A stretch of 64,000 bases of DNA from Amyelois transitella (GCF_032362555.1 NC_083536.1:12333052-12397051), one strand, 5' to 3'. Counted from the stretch's first letter, positions 39,675-49,024 are shown. Notes: a model not told the origin generated them from the sequence alone. A program made the numbers and translations.

Positions 39675-41017
39675 GGTGTTTTTTTTTTTTTTTTTTTTTT
39701 TTTTTTATTACTTACAAATACTTAAACTTAAAAATACTTAAACTACCTTATTCTATTTGTCGACGGTACTGCCGCAGCTCGACGCGAGGATGGTGGTTGC
39801 GTGCCGGTGGTGGTGCTGCTTGTAGTTTTCTTGGGTTCTCTTATTCGCTCCCCGATGTTTTCAGTGTCCGCGTTGCCAAATTCCGTTGGGGCCAATCTCT
39901 TGGATTTTCAGAGACGAATCTAACGAGCCGTCTCGCTACTCTGTAGCTCCAATGATGCCGGAGATAGCCCAAGGGGGGTTGATGACGCGGTCACGGGGGG
40001 AGGGGGCAGGTCTTGACTTGAAACCGCAAGAATCTGCGGTATTTGGCAATGACCTGCACGGGTATCCTTGCAGGGCAAATTCCCGTTTTGTTCCTGGTTC
40101 CTGGTGTTCCCGGTCCCGATTCCTGGATTCGGCTGGGATCAAGTTTTAGGTCTTGCTGAGCCCTTTCAAATGAGCCCTTTCTGGGCTTCCTAGCTCCAGC
40201 CGTTCCCGAGATATGACCAGAGGGGAAAAGTGCCTTGGGGGGGGGGGGAGGGTTGAGGGGGGGGGGGGGGGAAGGAAAATTATTTTCGTCTGAAACGGAT
40301 AGATCCGGTGTCAGCCGAAAAAATTTGGGAGGGGGGGGGGGCAGGGGGTGGGGGATGGCGAAACTGGACCCTGGGCACAAGGTCCCAGTGGAAAGATCTT
40401 TTTATCCCGAGTTGAGCGAGCCCAAACTCGAGTGTCCTGTCGCCTTAGGAAGGGGGAAACCCTCAAGACAATTTTACCTGAAGGTATTGGGCTGGTCTGC
40501 ACGATGGGGCGAAGTCTCGGAGCTCGCTTTGGAGTCTTCAGTTAGGGCCGTGACGGTCCGCTGGCCAGCGCTGTGACGCGAGTTACGTACGATTGTTAGG
40601 CGCTATGACGCGCGTTACGTAGGTGCGAGCCTCGACGCGAGTTTGCCAGACGTCACAGCTAGCAGCGATCCCTCCGTTTGTATGGGGATTTTGCGATCTT
40701 CAGTAGCTCGTATCTCCTCCGTTTCTTGATGGATTTCCAAGCTCCAAAATTTGATCTTTAGAGCTCGACGGGGGCTTTACGGTGTTAATTTGAGCCAGAA
40801 AATCCCACTTGCCTGAACGATTTTATCGCTGCCTGAAATTCTCCTGCTTCTCCTCGGGAACCCTGGTGAGCTGAATACTTGCCAACACGAATCCTGGTTT
40901 ACTGAACACTTGGGAACACTTTGAAAACACTTTGGATGTTATAATACCAAGAAAACCTATTTTATCGAATTTTTTGCGCGGAGCAGATGTTGTATAGAGC
41001 GCTATAAGGCGAGTACT
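39675..41017 (-). promoter_or_regulatory. T1 copy B 5' UTR (probable internal promoter region)
   Basis: About 1340 bases lie between the telomeric block and the ORF1 ATG. LINE 5' UTRs normally hold the promoter. It contains a 31-base A tract on the sense strand next to the ATG and several runs of 9-15 G on the + strand (40230-40350). Two direct repeats (40568-40589 and 40600-40621) share GACGCG and GTTACGTA. No ORF of note is present. Confidence 0.65.
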
Positions 41018-41019
41018 GG

Positions 41020-41049
41020 TTAGGTTAGGTTAGGTTAGGTTAGGTTAGG
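41020..41049 (+). repeat. Telomeric (TTAGG)6 block
   Basis: Six perfect units, the longest block here, separate the 5' end of T1 copy B from a SART-A 3' fragment. Confidence 0.97.
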
Positions 41050-41064
41050 CAGCAGCAGCAGCAG

Positions 41065-41718
41065 GCAGCGTCTGTGCTGGCCGGTTCCATTCCCTGGGAC
41101 CTAGAGGCGAAAACCCTCGCGTCGCTGTTCTTCTGGCGCGAGGAGGCCGTGGCCCAGGGTCACCGGTTGGCACCGAGGGAGATCGCAGGACGCCGCAATG
41201 AGCTGTGTCAGCGCTCCATTGAAGAGTGGTCCCAAAGGCTGGAGCAGCCGACTGCTGGGCGTAGAACCGTCGAGGCGGTCCGTCCGGTGTTGGGACAGTG
41301 GTTGGCGAGGCAGCACGGTAGCCTGACTTACCGTCTGACCCAGATGCTCTCCGGACATGGTTGTTTCGGAGGGTATCTGTGTCTGATCGGTCGGGAGCCG
41401 TCTGCTATCTGCCACCACTGTGACGGATGTGCTGACGAGGACGCCCAGCACACCTTGGAGGTTTGCCCAGCCTGGGACCAAGACCGCGCGGAGCTTCGCG
41501 CGGTCGTGGGGGACGACCTTTCCCTGCCGGCTGTCGTGAGACAGATGGTCGACAGCGAGAGGTCGTGGACAGCAGTGCAGACCTTTGCGGAGAGCGTCAT
41601 GCTCCGCAAAGAGGCGGCGGAAAGGGTGAGAGAGGACACGTCCGACCTCCCCATACGCCGCCGGCGCACTGGGCGCAGGAGGCGGGCATACGCCCTGCAC
41701 CTGCTGCCCCCACAATAA
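41065..41718 (+). pseudogene. SART-A ORF2, C-terminal 217 codons
   Basis: It reads in frame from the truncation to TAA at 41716-41718. It contains the end of the RT thumb region (FFWREEAVAQGHRLAPREIA), the conserved YRLTQMLSGHGCFGGYL, and the zinc knuckle CHHCDGCADEDAQHTLEVC. A basic Arg-rich tail (IRRRRTGRRRRAYALHLL) closes it. No catalytic RT motif is present, so it is a non-functional fragment of the copy family seen in full C-terminal form at 49052-51057. Confidence 0.88.
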
Positions 41719-41955
41719 GGGCCGGTCGGGCGGCGGAAACGGGATTCCGCTGCCTGGCGAAACGGCCCTGGGTCGAAGGCGCGCTTGTGCCAGGCGCGCC
41801 CTCCCCTAGCGGGTAGAATTGAAGGCCGATGGGTCACCCCGCTGGCCGCTCCGTGGAGAGCGGCCGAGCCGAGGCCGCCGTGGAAGCGGCCGCCGCGTCA
41901 GGAATATGAGCGAGGGCAGCTCACACTCCTGGCAACAAGCGGTAGGCGATGGCAC

Positions 41956-42038
41956 CGTGTGGTTTTAGTGGGTTCAAGCCCCACATAACCCGTCCGACTT
42001 CCCGTAGCCGGCCGGGTAGACGAAGGTCTTTCCACACG
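41956..42038 (+). other. SART-A 3' UTR structured end (copy 2)
   Basis: CGTGTGG (41956-41962) pairs exactly with CCACACG (42032-42038) and encloses a GTGGG-TTCAAGC-CCCAC hairpin. It lies directly before the poly(A) tail. It is the same as at 51295-51377 and 54084-54166. Confidence 0.75.
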
Positions 42039-42061
42039 TAAAAAAAAAAAAAAAAAAAAGG

Positions 42062-42068
42062 TTAGGTT

Positions 42069-42071
<3 letters not shown>
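42062..42071 (+). repeat. Telomeric (TTAGG)2 block
   Basis: Two units lie between the poly(A) of a SART-A copy (left) and the poly(T) of T2 copy D (right). It is a tail-to-tail arrangement. Confidence 0.95.
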
Positions 42072-42118
<47 letters not shown>

Positions 42119-42193
42119 CGCTACATTGTTTTTTTTTGAGGGAAATATATTATTTGGTTAAAGGGTATACTGGTTTTATGATTTAGAATGAGT

Positions 42194-42240
42194 AGCGTCG
42201 ATGGGTATCTGCTATTTGATACAGATACCTCATCGTCGCT
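42194..42240 (-). other. 3' UTR hairpin of T2 copy D
   Basis: AGCGTCGATGGGTATCTG (42194-42211) and CAGATACCTCATCGTCGCT (42222-42240) are reverse complements apart from two small differences. They leave a 10-nt loop. It lies about 80 bases from the poly(A) tail, just after the ORF2 stop. Confidence 0.85.
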
Positions 42241-42265
42241 AAATATTTTGCACTACAATGGGAAA

Positions 42266-45200
42266 TCAGGTGCCATTGACCTGCTTTAGGTGGGTTACTA
42301 TATTATTTATATGTGCTATTAGTTGTTTTGTGGCATCCTCGCATTTTGACAGAACTTTAAAGTTGTATGGCTCAATTTTCTTCCTGAGGCACATCATTAA
42401 ATACTTTTCTCTGCTATTATGAAATATTGGACAGGATTGCAGTAGATGGTGGACGTCCTGAGGAGTCACGTCGTCACAAGGACAACGATCGTCCTCAGTT
42501 ATTTTATATTTGTGGAGGTAGGTCTTATGGTAGCCATGTCCAGACAAGATTTGGGTGATGGGGAAGGAAAGTTTGATGTAATTACGGAATTGGGCTATTT
42601 CGGTGATAGAATGAAAGAAGGACTTAGTGATGGACCCCTGAGGGGCCGACTCATATTCACACTGCCAAGCGTCTAAAGTGTGCTGACGCAGAAGACGCTT
42701 GGCGTGCGAGAGTGGGAAGTGATTTAGCAATGTTGCGGTTTTCTTCTCAGCGGCCTCCTTAGCCGCAACATCTGCTATCTCATTTCCCACTATACCAACA
42801 TGAGCCTTAGACCAAATGAATTTGACTGATATGTGGATGGAGGAGAGGAAGGAGATGAGATGATGTATTTGATTAACAAGAGGGTCGGTGTTGCTACGAT
42901 CTTGAATGGCCTTAAGGGAGGACTGGGAATCAGAGAAAATGAGGGCTTCGGTGAAATTACCGTTTGAATTAGTAAGCCACTTCAGGGCTTCAGTAATGGC
43001 AAATAGTTCACACATGAACACTGAAGCGGTACGGCACAGCTTAAATTTCTTTATCACCGGACGTTGGTTCTCCCGCATCACCACAAACGATGCCCCCGCT
43101 CGCCCGTCCTCTTTCTTACTACCATCGGTAAATATATTGGGCGCATCAGGGTTGATGAGGGCAGTGGTGTCCTCCTGCGTTATGGCTTCTTCATACGTTA
43201 TTGTGACCCGGTTGGCCGGATGAAGGAGGTCTCTCACTTTAGATTTCGGATACAGTGTAATATCTTCAGGCAATTCTTTGCATATTCTGGTCTGTTTGAT
43301 GGTGTGAATGTTGTACGTCTCGTTAATTATTAAATGGAGTGGGGGAAATTGAGCCAGGGCCAACGCTGCGACTGCCGAGATGGTATGGAAGCCGCGAATT
43401 GCCCTGATGGCAAAGCTCCGTTGGAAAGATCTGAGGGCTCGGCGCACAGAGTAAAATCTAGTGGCCGTGCCCCAGATGCCTGCTGCGTACGTAATAGTGG
43501 GGACTATAACTTGTCGATAAATGCACTCGACATTCTCGGGGTGGACGCCCCAAGTTGGCCGGACAAATTTACACAGGTTTTTAAATATTTTAGTGGCTTT
43601 ACTGATTACATAGTTTACGTGTTGAATAAAGTTTAGCTTCGAGTCTATGATAACGCCAAGGATTTTTATTTGGTCGGTTAACGGTATTTCAGTATTACGC
43701 ATTTTAACAATAGCCGTTTTGGTGTTAGATGTAAACGAGATAGATTGTGTTTTGTCCGGGCCAAACATGAGTTTGACGCGTTCACCCCAAGAGCTGATGA
43801 GGTCGAGGCTGGTGGAGGCGATCGTTTCTACATCTTCGCACGTCGCGCCCTCCACTATCAGCAACACATCATCGGCGAAGGCCTGTATGTGTGTGCCCTG
43901 TGGTAGTGGCATGGTGAGCAACTCGTCCAGGATCATGTTCCAGAACACCGGGCCGCAAGCTGAGCCTTGAACGCAGCCTTTAGTCATCGTTTTTGATGCT
44001 GTGCTATTGGCGTAGTCCAGCGTAACGACCCTATCCGAGACATAATCCTGGACAAGGCGGTAGATGTTTTTCGGGCAATTAATATGTTTAAGGCGCGCGA
44101 AGAGTGCAGGCCACCACGCGTTATCAAACGCTGCCTTTATGTCTAGCGAGATTGCAACTACCTGAAGGCCCTTGGCTTTGGCAGCCTTTATGGTCTGTAA
44201 GGCCTTTTCCAGGGCATCCGTCGTGGATACTTGTTCTCTAAATCCATATTGCTTTACACTCAGGGAATTATCACATTCTGCTTTGTATATGATTCTCTTG
44301 ACGATTAATCTTTCCAGTATTTTCCCGAACACGCAGATTAGTCCGATAGGTCTATATGAGCTAAGCGAGTCCATTTCGGTTTTACCAGGTTTGGGCAAGA
44401 TCTTGACAACCGCTTGCTTCCAGGCTTTTGGAAAATGACCAATCTGTAAGCATTTGTTATAAAGGGCTGTCAAGAACTCGGGTTGTGCCTCGAAAACTGC
44501 ACCGCAAATGTCCGCTGTAAGGTGGTCGGCTCCAGGAGCCTTTTTTGGGTTGGCGTGGGAGAAGTACTCTCTGATTTCTGCTACTGTGAAAGGTAGATCA
44601 TCCTCTGAGTTGGGTAGGTCATTTATTGAATCGCGCATTAGTTTATGTTGATCCGAGTTGTCTGGAGTGTCGTCGGGGTAGAAGTGCTTGAGGAGCGCAG
44701 AGGCCGTATTGGATCCGCTATCGGTGAAAGTACCGTCACATTTCAGGGTTTGTGGAGGTCTTCTCAATGGGGACTCCTTAATTATCCGATTGGTGACGGC
44801 CCAAACGTCCTCCTTGCCCTGCGCCTCGCAAAACTGTCTGAAATGCTCTGTGGATGTTTTAGAGAGAGTCCGAGCGTACTCCTGTTTCGCTTCCTGATAT
44901 AATTTGATGGCCTCATCGAGAGGTCTTCTAGATTTTTTGAGGTCATGAAGGCGATGGTGAAGTCTAATACACTCCTTCTTCTGTTGTTCTAGCGCATCGG
45001 ACCACCACGGGTTGTAAAATTTGGGACCCGGTTTGCGAGGGAGCACACTGTAGCAGGTGTCCTGCACGATTGCGGTGAGGCGGTCCACCACGCGGTCGAG
45101 TCCGGCCTCGGTGAGCGAGCTAAAGTCGGTCTGAGTGATTAGGGACTCCAGTCTTTCGTTTAGTTTCTCTCTAAATTTGGTCCAATCGGCTCGATAAGTA

Positions 45201-45931
45201 GAGAATCTAAACGTCGTACTGGTTTTCGGCTTGTCGGGTTTGCATTGGGTAAATAACTCGAAGTCAACGGCATTATGATCTGAGGACGGGCAAGCGTCGC
45301 GATTGACTCGCCAGTTGTGTACCACGTTCGCCAGATGCTGGGATGAATAAGTGACGTCGACTATCGAGGAGCAATGGACGCCATGCCGAATGGCCTCGAA
45401 GGTAGGGTCATGGCCCACATTACAGATGGACATGTTATGCGAAGCCATAACCGCTACGAGGTCCTCCCCGCGAGAGTTCGCCGACCTTTCTCCCCACTCC
45501 TGGTGACTGCCGTTGGCGTCGCCGCCGACTAGTCTCCAGGCGGAGCCTGGTGTTCGAAGGAACCGGTCCAATTTGCCCATAGTATCGTCATTATCGACGT
45601 TAGGCTCGATGTAGAAGGACGCGATTTCCAAATTGTTGAGGCCCAATCGGACTCTAATTACTACCAAATTTGCCGTGGACAATTGCGTAACTCCAAGGGC
45701 GGCCACTTTTGCGGTAGTGGCGATACACGCCTTGACACGTGATCCCATAGGGAATTGATAAATTGTGATGCCCGGAGGTGGTTTTATCTCCAAAGATGTA
45801 CCGACATATGGTTCAGAAATGAGGGCAATATCATAGGAGTTTAGGCAGAAATACCTAAAGAACTCCTGTTGTGATACGTAAGAGCGCTGTAGGTTGCACT
45901 GGATTATCTTGAGGTTGTTACTAATATCCAT
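42266..45931 (-). CDS. T2 copy D ORF2: endonuclease, reverse transcriptase, RNase H, zinc knuckle
   Basis: This is an uninterrupted frame of 1221 codons from the ATG at 45931, which overlaps the ORF1 stop (ATGGATATTAG). An open frame also extends 11 codons upstream. An APE-like endonuclease (1-235) shows IIQCNLQRSYVSQ, SEPYVGTSLE, GGDANGSHQEWG near 139 and SSDHNAVDFE near 217. The RT has KQYGFREQVSTTDAL, SLDIKAAFDNAWWPAL near 595, KGCVQGSACGPVFWN and AFADDVLLIVEG near 684. RNase H (about 928-1065) has IFTDGSKKEDGRAGASF, CELFAITEALKWL, IFSDSQSSLKAI and GIVGNEIADVAAKEAA. A CCHC knuckle (CPCDD...HHLLQSC) sits near 1150. It nicks TTAGG DNA and copies element RNA there. All catalytic positions appear intact. 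Confidence 0.95.
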   Translation of the reverse strand: MDISNNLKIIQCNLQRSYVSQQEFFRYFCLNSYDIALISEPYVGTSLEIKPPPGITIYQFPMGSRVKACIATTAKVAALGVTQLSTANLVVIRVRLGLNNLEIASFYIEPNVDNDDTMGKLDRFLRTPGSAWRLVGGDANGSHQEWGERSANSRGEDLVAVMASHNMSICNVGHDPTFEAIRHGVHCSSIVDVTYSSQHLANVVHNWRVNRDACPSSDHNAVDFELFTQCKPDKPKTSTTFRFSTYRADWTKFREKLNERLESLITQTDFSSLTEAGLDRVVDRLTAIVQDTCYSVLPRKPGPKFYNPWWSDALEQQKKECIRLHHRLHDLKKSRRPLDEAIKLYQEAKQEYARTLSKTSTEHFRQFCEAQGKEDVWAVTNRIIKESPLRRPPQTLKCDGTFTDSGSNTASALLKHFYPDDTPDNSDQHKLMRDSINDLPNSEDDLPFTVAEIREYFSHANPKKAPGADHLTADICGAVFEAQPEFLTALYNKCLQIGHFPKAWKQAVVKILPKPGKTEMDSLSSYRPIGLICVFGKILERLIVKRIIYKAECDNSLSVKQYGFREQVSTTDALEKALQTIKAAKAKGLQVVAISLDIKAAFDNAWWPALFARLKHINCPKNIYRLVQDYVSDRVVTLDYANSTASKTMTKGCVQGSACGPVFWNMILDELLTMPLPQGTHIQAFADDVLLIVEGATCEDVETIASTSLDLISSWGERVKLMFGPDKTQSISFTSNTKTAIVKMRNTEIPLTDQIKILGVIIDSKLNFIQHVNYVISKATKIFKNLCKFVRPTWGVHPENVECIYRQVIVPTITYAAGIWGTATRFYSVRRALRSFQRSFAIRAIRGFHTISAVAALALAQFPPLHLIINETYNIHTIKQTRICKELPEDITLYPKSKVRDLLHPANRVTITYEEAITQEDTTALINPDAPNIFTDGSKKEDGRAGASFVVMRENQRPVIKKFKLCRTASVFMCELFAITEALKWLTNSNGNFTEALIFSDSQSSLKAIQDRSNTDPLVNQIHHLISFLSSIHISVKFIWSKAHVGIVGNEIADVAAKEAAEKKTATLLNHFPLSHAKRLLRQHTLDAWQCEYESAPQGSITKSFFHSITEIAQFRNYIKLSFPITQILSGHGYHKTYLHKYKITEDDRCPCDDVTPQDVHHLLQSCPIFHNSREKYLMMCLRKKIEPYNFKVLSKCEDATKQLIAHINNIVTHLKQVNGT

Positions 45932-46407
45932 AATCGGTACTATCTTGTAGGGCTTTAATGGCATTGGCTATTCGGGGGCATGATTTATTGTCGGTGGCGG
46001 AATGGTTGGAGTTAGCGCTGCGTACAGATTTACAATTATAACAACATTTTTTGTTGGGGTCAGAACGGTCCGGGCACGAGTTGATGTGGTGCGCGGTGGA
46101 GCCACAGTGGGCGCACGGGTAGAATTCAGCGGTGCACTTGTTGTTCGTGTGACCAAATTGCAGGCACTTATAGCACTGCACGAAGCGGCTGAAGTCCGCC
46201 ACGTGCACCCGCTGGCGCTCCACATTCGCGCGCTCCCCTTCGACCAGCTTACGCCGGATCGCCGGGGCAACTTCCAGTACCGCGTTGAAGAACCGCTCGT
46301 TGCGGTTTTTCAGGAGAAACCAGAGGCGAATATCGTCGCGCGGGATTTGGTTCTGGTGGCTTACGATATCCACCAGTTCCTCTCGCTGTACCTCTTTGCT
46401 GATCCCC
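45921..46407 (-). pseudogene. T2 copy D ORF1, C-terminal part (zinc knuckles)
   Basis: It is open from the nested LINE to TAG at 45921-45923. It carries ...QREELVDIVSHQNQIP, LEVAPAIRRKLVEGERANVE, and three knuckles CYKCLQFGHTNNKC, CAHCGSTAHHINSC and CCYNCKSVRSANSNHSATDNKSC, and ends STDYGY. It closely matches copy C. The reading continues beyond the nested insertion at about 47381. Confidence 0.85.
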
Positions 46408-47380
46408 TTTTTTTTTTTTTTTTTTTTTTTTATTTATTACACAAAACAGATTACAACTATATCTAAACAAATTATATAAAACAAAACTTATAATCTAGGT
46501 TGTATTCCAAAAAATGTGTTTTTATAAAAGCTAAAAGAAGAGTTAACTTAAACTATGTCTAAAATAATATAAAATAAAAATAAAAGAATGAGTATACTAA
46601 ACAATAATAGGAGGAGACCAATGTTCCACACGACAGGGATTAAACTGTCGTCTTGTGGTATAAAATATTTTTGATTGTGTTACTATACAAAGCCAATTTA
46701 GGTAGAAAAACGTCAAAGGTCTGGTTGCCTTTGGCGATTTCATTGCATTGACGAGCCATCCTAACCAGGGGATTGTAAAATGAGGTATTATTGCGATACA
46801 CTTGTAGAACAAAAAGTCCTATTTGATTAGCTCTACGAGCACTAAATCTCGTATTAAATGATAATTCAGCCAGCAAGTTAGGGACGTCTAATAAGGAGTG
46901 AATTATTTTATAAAAATAAACGAAATCAAAATATTTTCGACGTGTATCTAATTTCTGTACATTAAATTTAATGAGACGAGCTTCATAATCAGGGGTGTTT
47001 CGCTTTGACTGTTGGCGGTAGCATAAAATCCGCAGGCACTTACGCTGCACTCTCTCTATATTATCAATATGAACCTTATAGTGCGGAGACCATATTGGGC
47101 TACCGTATTCTAAAACACTTCTGACCAACGTATAAAAAAGATAAAGAAAAGAACGAGTGCCTTTGAAGTCTTTGGTAGATCTAAAAATAAACCCAAGAAG
47201 TTGATTTGCTTTTTGCACTATGTGGTGGTAATGTTCGCGAAATGTCAGTTTGTTGTCAAAAAGAATCCCGAGATCTTTAACAACATGTGTCCTCTTTAGG
47301 GACTGGCCGTCAATGTTGTAATCATTAACGATCCCATGACGCTTGTTAGTGAACGTAATGACGAAACACTTGTCAATATT
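46408..47380 (-). mobile_element. CR1/Jockey-type LINE fragment nested in T2 copy D ORF1
   Basis: Its poly(A) tail is the T run at 46408-46430, interrupting ORF1 between the codons left of CCCCTT and those right of AAGTATG. It is 5'-truncated within the RT. The coding part (47380 to 46640) is related to but distinct from LINE H, so a second subfamily is present. I could not see a clear target duplication. Confidence 0.82.
46640..47380 (-). pseudogene. LINE RT C-terminal half (nested fragment)
   Basis: About 245 codons are open. It starts in DKCFVITFTNKRH just after the catalytic YADD would have been. It continues VVKDLGILFDNKLTFREHY, SVLEYGSPIWSPHYKVHI, RVQRKCLRILCYRQQ and NNTSFYNPLVRMARQCNEIA. 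The same blocks occur in LINE H at lower identity. It lacks all catalytic residues. Confidence 0.82.
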
Positions 47381-47567
47381 AAGTATGATTAGAGGGCGGC
47401 GAAGTTTAGACTCCTCCGCAACTATACCAGGGATGCTATTAACTTTCTGTAGGATCTCGTCCCGTTGTTCGCTTGTGTCAAACTCGACTTTAAGCATATT
47501 CTGTCGTAAAGGTTTAACCTTAGATGGAGCAAATGTCGTCTTGCGGAAGGAGATATGCTTCTTCCGG
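47381..47567 (-). pseudogene. T2 copy D ORF1, piece beyond the nested LINE
   Basis: This holds about 62 codons (ISFRKTTFAPSKVKPLRQNM, VEFDTSEQRDEILQKVNS, EESKLRRPLIIL) that match copy C ORF1 at 19190-19380. The left side continues in frame on the other side of the nested LINE. The right side is cut at CTTCC|GGTTAGG, the telomeric junction. Confidence 0.85.
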
Positions 47568-47596
47568 TTAGGTTAGGTTAGGTTAGGTTAGGTTAG
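47568..47596 (+). repeat. Telomeric (TTAGG)5 plus TTAG
   Basis: Five perfect units plus TTAG run into the SART-B fragment. Confidence 0.97.
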
Positions 47597-47610
47597 TCGC
47601 GGCAGACCTG

Positions 47611-48714
47611 ATGGTTTACCGCATCAGGCTGCTGGGACTGAGGGTGGCCCTCAACAAAACTGAGGCCATTGCCTTCGGCGGAAGAGGTTGGAGGCCTCCG
47701 GCTGGCGCGTCCATTCTAGTAGATGGAGAAAGAGTCCGGATGATGCCGAACATCAAATATCTCGGCATCATACTGGACCCACGGTGGGACTTCGGGGAGC
47801 ACTTTAGGCGAATGGCTCCCCGAATCGTTGGTGCAGCGTCAGCACTCAGCCGACTGCTGCCCAACGTAGGAGGGCCGGGTGCCCCGTGCCGTCGCCTGTA
47901 CGCGAATGTCACTCGCAGCATGGCACTGTACGGGGCACCGATATGGGCGGACAGGCTCTCCGCTGCCAACAAGGCCCTGCTTCGGCGGCCACAAAGAGTG
48001 GTAGCCATCCGAATATGCAGGGCCTACATAACGGTGGCGTGGGCGGCAGCCTGCGCCTTAGCTGGCACCCCACCGTGGGAACTGGACGCGCTGGCCCATA
48101 TGGAGGCCTACAAGGAGAGGGCAAGGTGGCGGGCTCTGCCTGCCGCCGAAAGAGAAATGGACGGCAGAGGCAGGGAGACGTGGGACCTGGTCGTGGCTAG
48201 GTTACGGGAGCGATGGAGGAGTGACCTCGAAAACTCCGAATTCGGAGTTCGCACCATCGGGGCACTCCTTCCATCGCTGGACAAATGGCTGGATCGACGC
48301 CACGGCCAGGTGTCATACAGGTTGGCACAGGTAATGACCGGGCATGGCTGCTTCGGTCATTACCTGTACCGTATTGGGAAAGAGGGCAGCGAGGTCTGCC
48401 ATGAGTGTGGAGAGCCGGACGACACGGCCCAACACACTCTGGCAGACTGCTCAAGGTGGTCGGCGCAGCGGCAAGAGCTGGCGGAAATTTTGGGGGATGG
48501 CGACCTCTCGCTGCATAACGTCGTTGACAGGATGTTATGCAGCGAGAGGAACTGGGTGGCGGTTGCTTCCTTCTGTGAGACCGTCATCTCGCAGAAGGAG
48601 GCTGCTGAGAGGGCGCGGGAGGAAGATCCAAACGCGCCCTCACATAGACGTGGACGGGGTGGCAGAAGGCGAGCACGTTACCGTGCTCACCTACTCCCCC
48701 AACAGGACCACTAA
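47611..48714 (+). pseudogene. SART-B ORF2, C-terminal 367 codons
   Basis: The frame is open from the truncation to TAA at 48712-48714. It has the RT thumb/connection (LRVALNKTEAIAFGGRGWRP, IKYLGIILDPRWDFGEHF, MALYGAPIWADRL), the conserved SYRLAQVMTGHGCFGHYL and the knuckle CHECGEPDDTAQHTLADC. It also has the true C-terminus that copy 2 has lost through a 4-base deletion: ERNWVAVASFCETVISQKEA, then an Arg-rich tail. The catalytic YADD lies just upstream of the cut. Confidence 0.88.
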
Positions 48715-48727
48715 TCCTGGGCAGTAT

Positions 48728-48933
48728 GGGCGACTAGCAACTTACTAGTCGCCCAATAAAGCAAGATCCTCGGTAAAGCCGCACCGAGGAGCCAGAGGGC
48801 ATCATGGTAGAATGCATAGCCGATCCCATGAAGCCTTCGAAATGGCAGGAAGGAAGCGCCGGAGGGGTTTTAGTGCGGTAGTCTGGCACACTCGGTGCCA
48901 GGAGTCCCACACTCTCCCGGGTGAAGACCCGGG
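48728..48933 (+). other. SART-B 3' UTR hairpin series
   Basis: Four perfect stems are visible. GGGCGACTAG/CTAGTCGCCC lies at 48728-48754, followed by AATAAA. CCTCGGT/ACCGAGG lies at 48768-48789. CTGGCAC/GTGCCAG lies at 48883-48901. CCCGGGT-GAAG-ACCCGGG lies at 48916-48933. The last is about 32 bases before the poly(A). Confidence 0.85.
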
Positions 48934-48965
48934 GGGTCGTCCGTAAATGGATTTCCCCTTCGTAA

Positions 48966-49024
<59 letters not shown>

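Larger units (their letters stand above)
35604..41017 (-). mobile_element. T1 copy B: TRAS-type LINE with complete 5' end, 3' end missing
   Basis: The 5' end abuts (TTAGG)6 at 41020. It contains a long 5' UTR (39675-41017), a complete ORF1 and the first 454 codons of ORF2. It then breaks off at the helicase fossil. The RT, 3' UTR and tail are absent, so this is a rearranged copy. Copy A (7841-10557) is nearly identical over their shared part. Confidence 0.85.
41050..42059 (+). mobile_element. SART-A copy 2: 3' fragment with poly(A), in TTAGG repeats
   Basis: CAG repeated five times (41050-41064) separates the telomeric block from the element. From 41065 onward the sequence is identical by eye to 50404-51378. 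The 3' UTR ends in about 19 A (42041-42059) followed by GGTTAGG. It is a 5'-truncated insertion in the SART orientation. Confidence 0.9.
42072..47567 (-). mobile_element. T2 copy D: TRAS-type LINE with intact ORF2, 5'-truncated in ORF1
   Basis: The poly(A) tail appears as about 44 T (42072-42115) right after (TTAGG)2. The 5' end is cut in ORF1 and abuts (TTAGG)5 at 47568. Both flanks are telomeric, showing target specificity. A CR1-type LINE (46408 to about 47380) is nested in ORF1. It lacks a 5' UTR, so it is probably immobile in spite of its perfect ORF2. Confidence 0.9.
47597..49022 (+). mobile_element. SART-B copy 1: 3' fragment with full 3' UTR and poly(A)
   Basis: It is 5'-truncated within ORF2 at a point corresponding to 58258 of SART-B copy 2, and nearly identical from there. 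The 3' UTR (48715-48965) is complete and carries at least four perfect hairpins. The tail is about 56 A (48966-49022), followed by GGTTAGG. It is in the SART orientation. Confidence 0.9.

Noticed and set aside
39676-39706. The T run before the T1 copy B ORF1 start as the poly(A) tail of a separate element.
   Set aside because: No TTAGG precedes it, and the sequence to its right up to the telomeric block looks like one continuous 5' UTR. An A-rich leader next to the ATG is simpler, though a separate tail cannot be excluded.
48966-49022. The long A and T homopolymers as sequencing artefacts.
   Set aside because: Each lies exactly where an element's 3' end is expected and next to TTAGG. Their exact lengths should still not be trusted.
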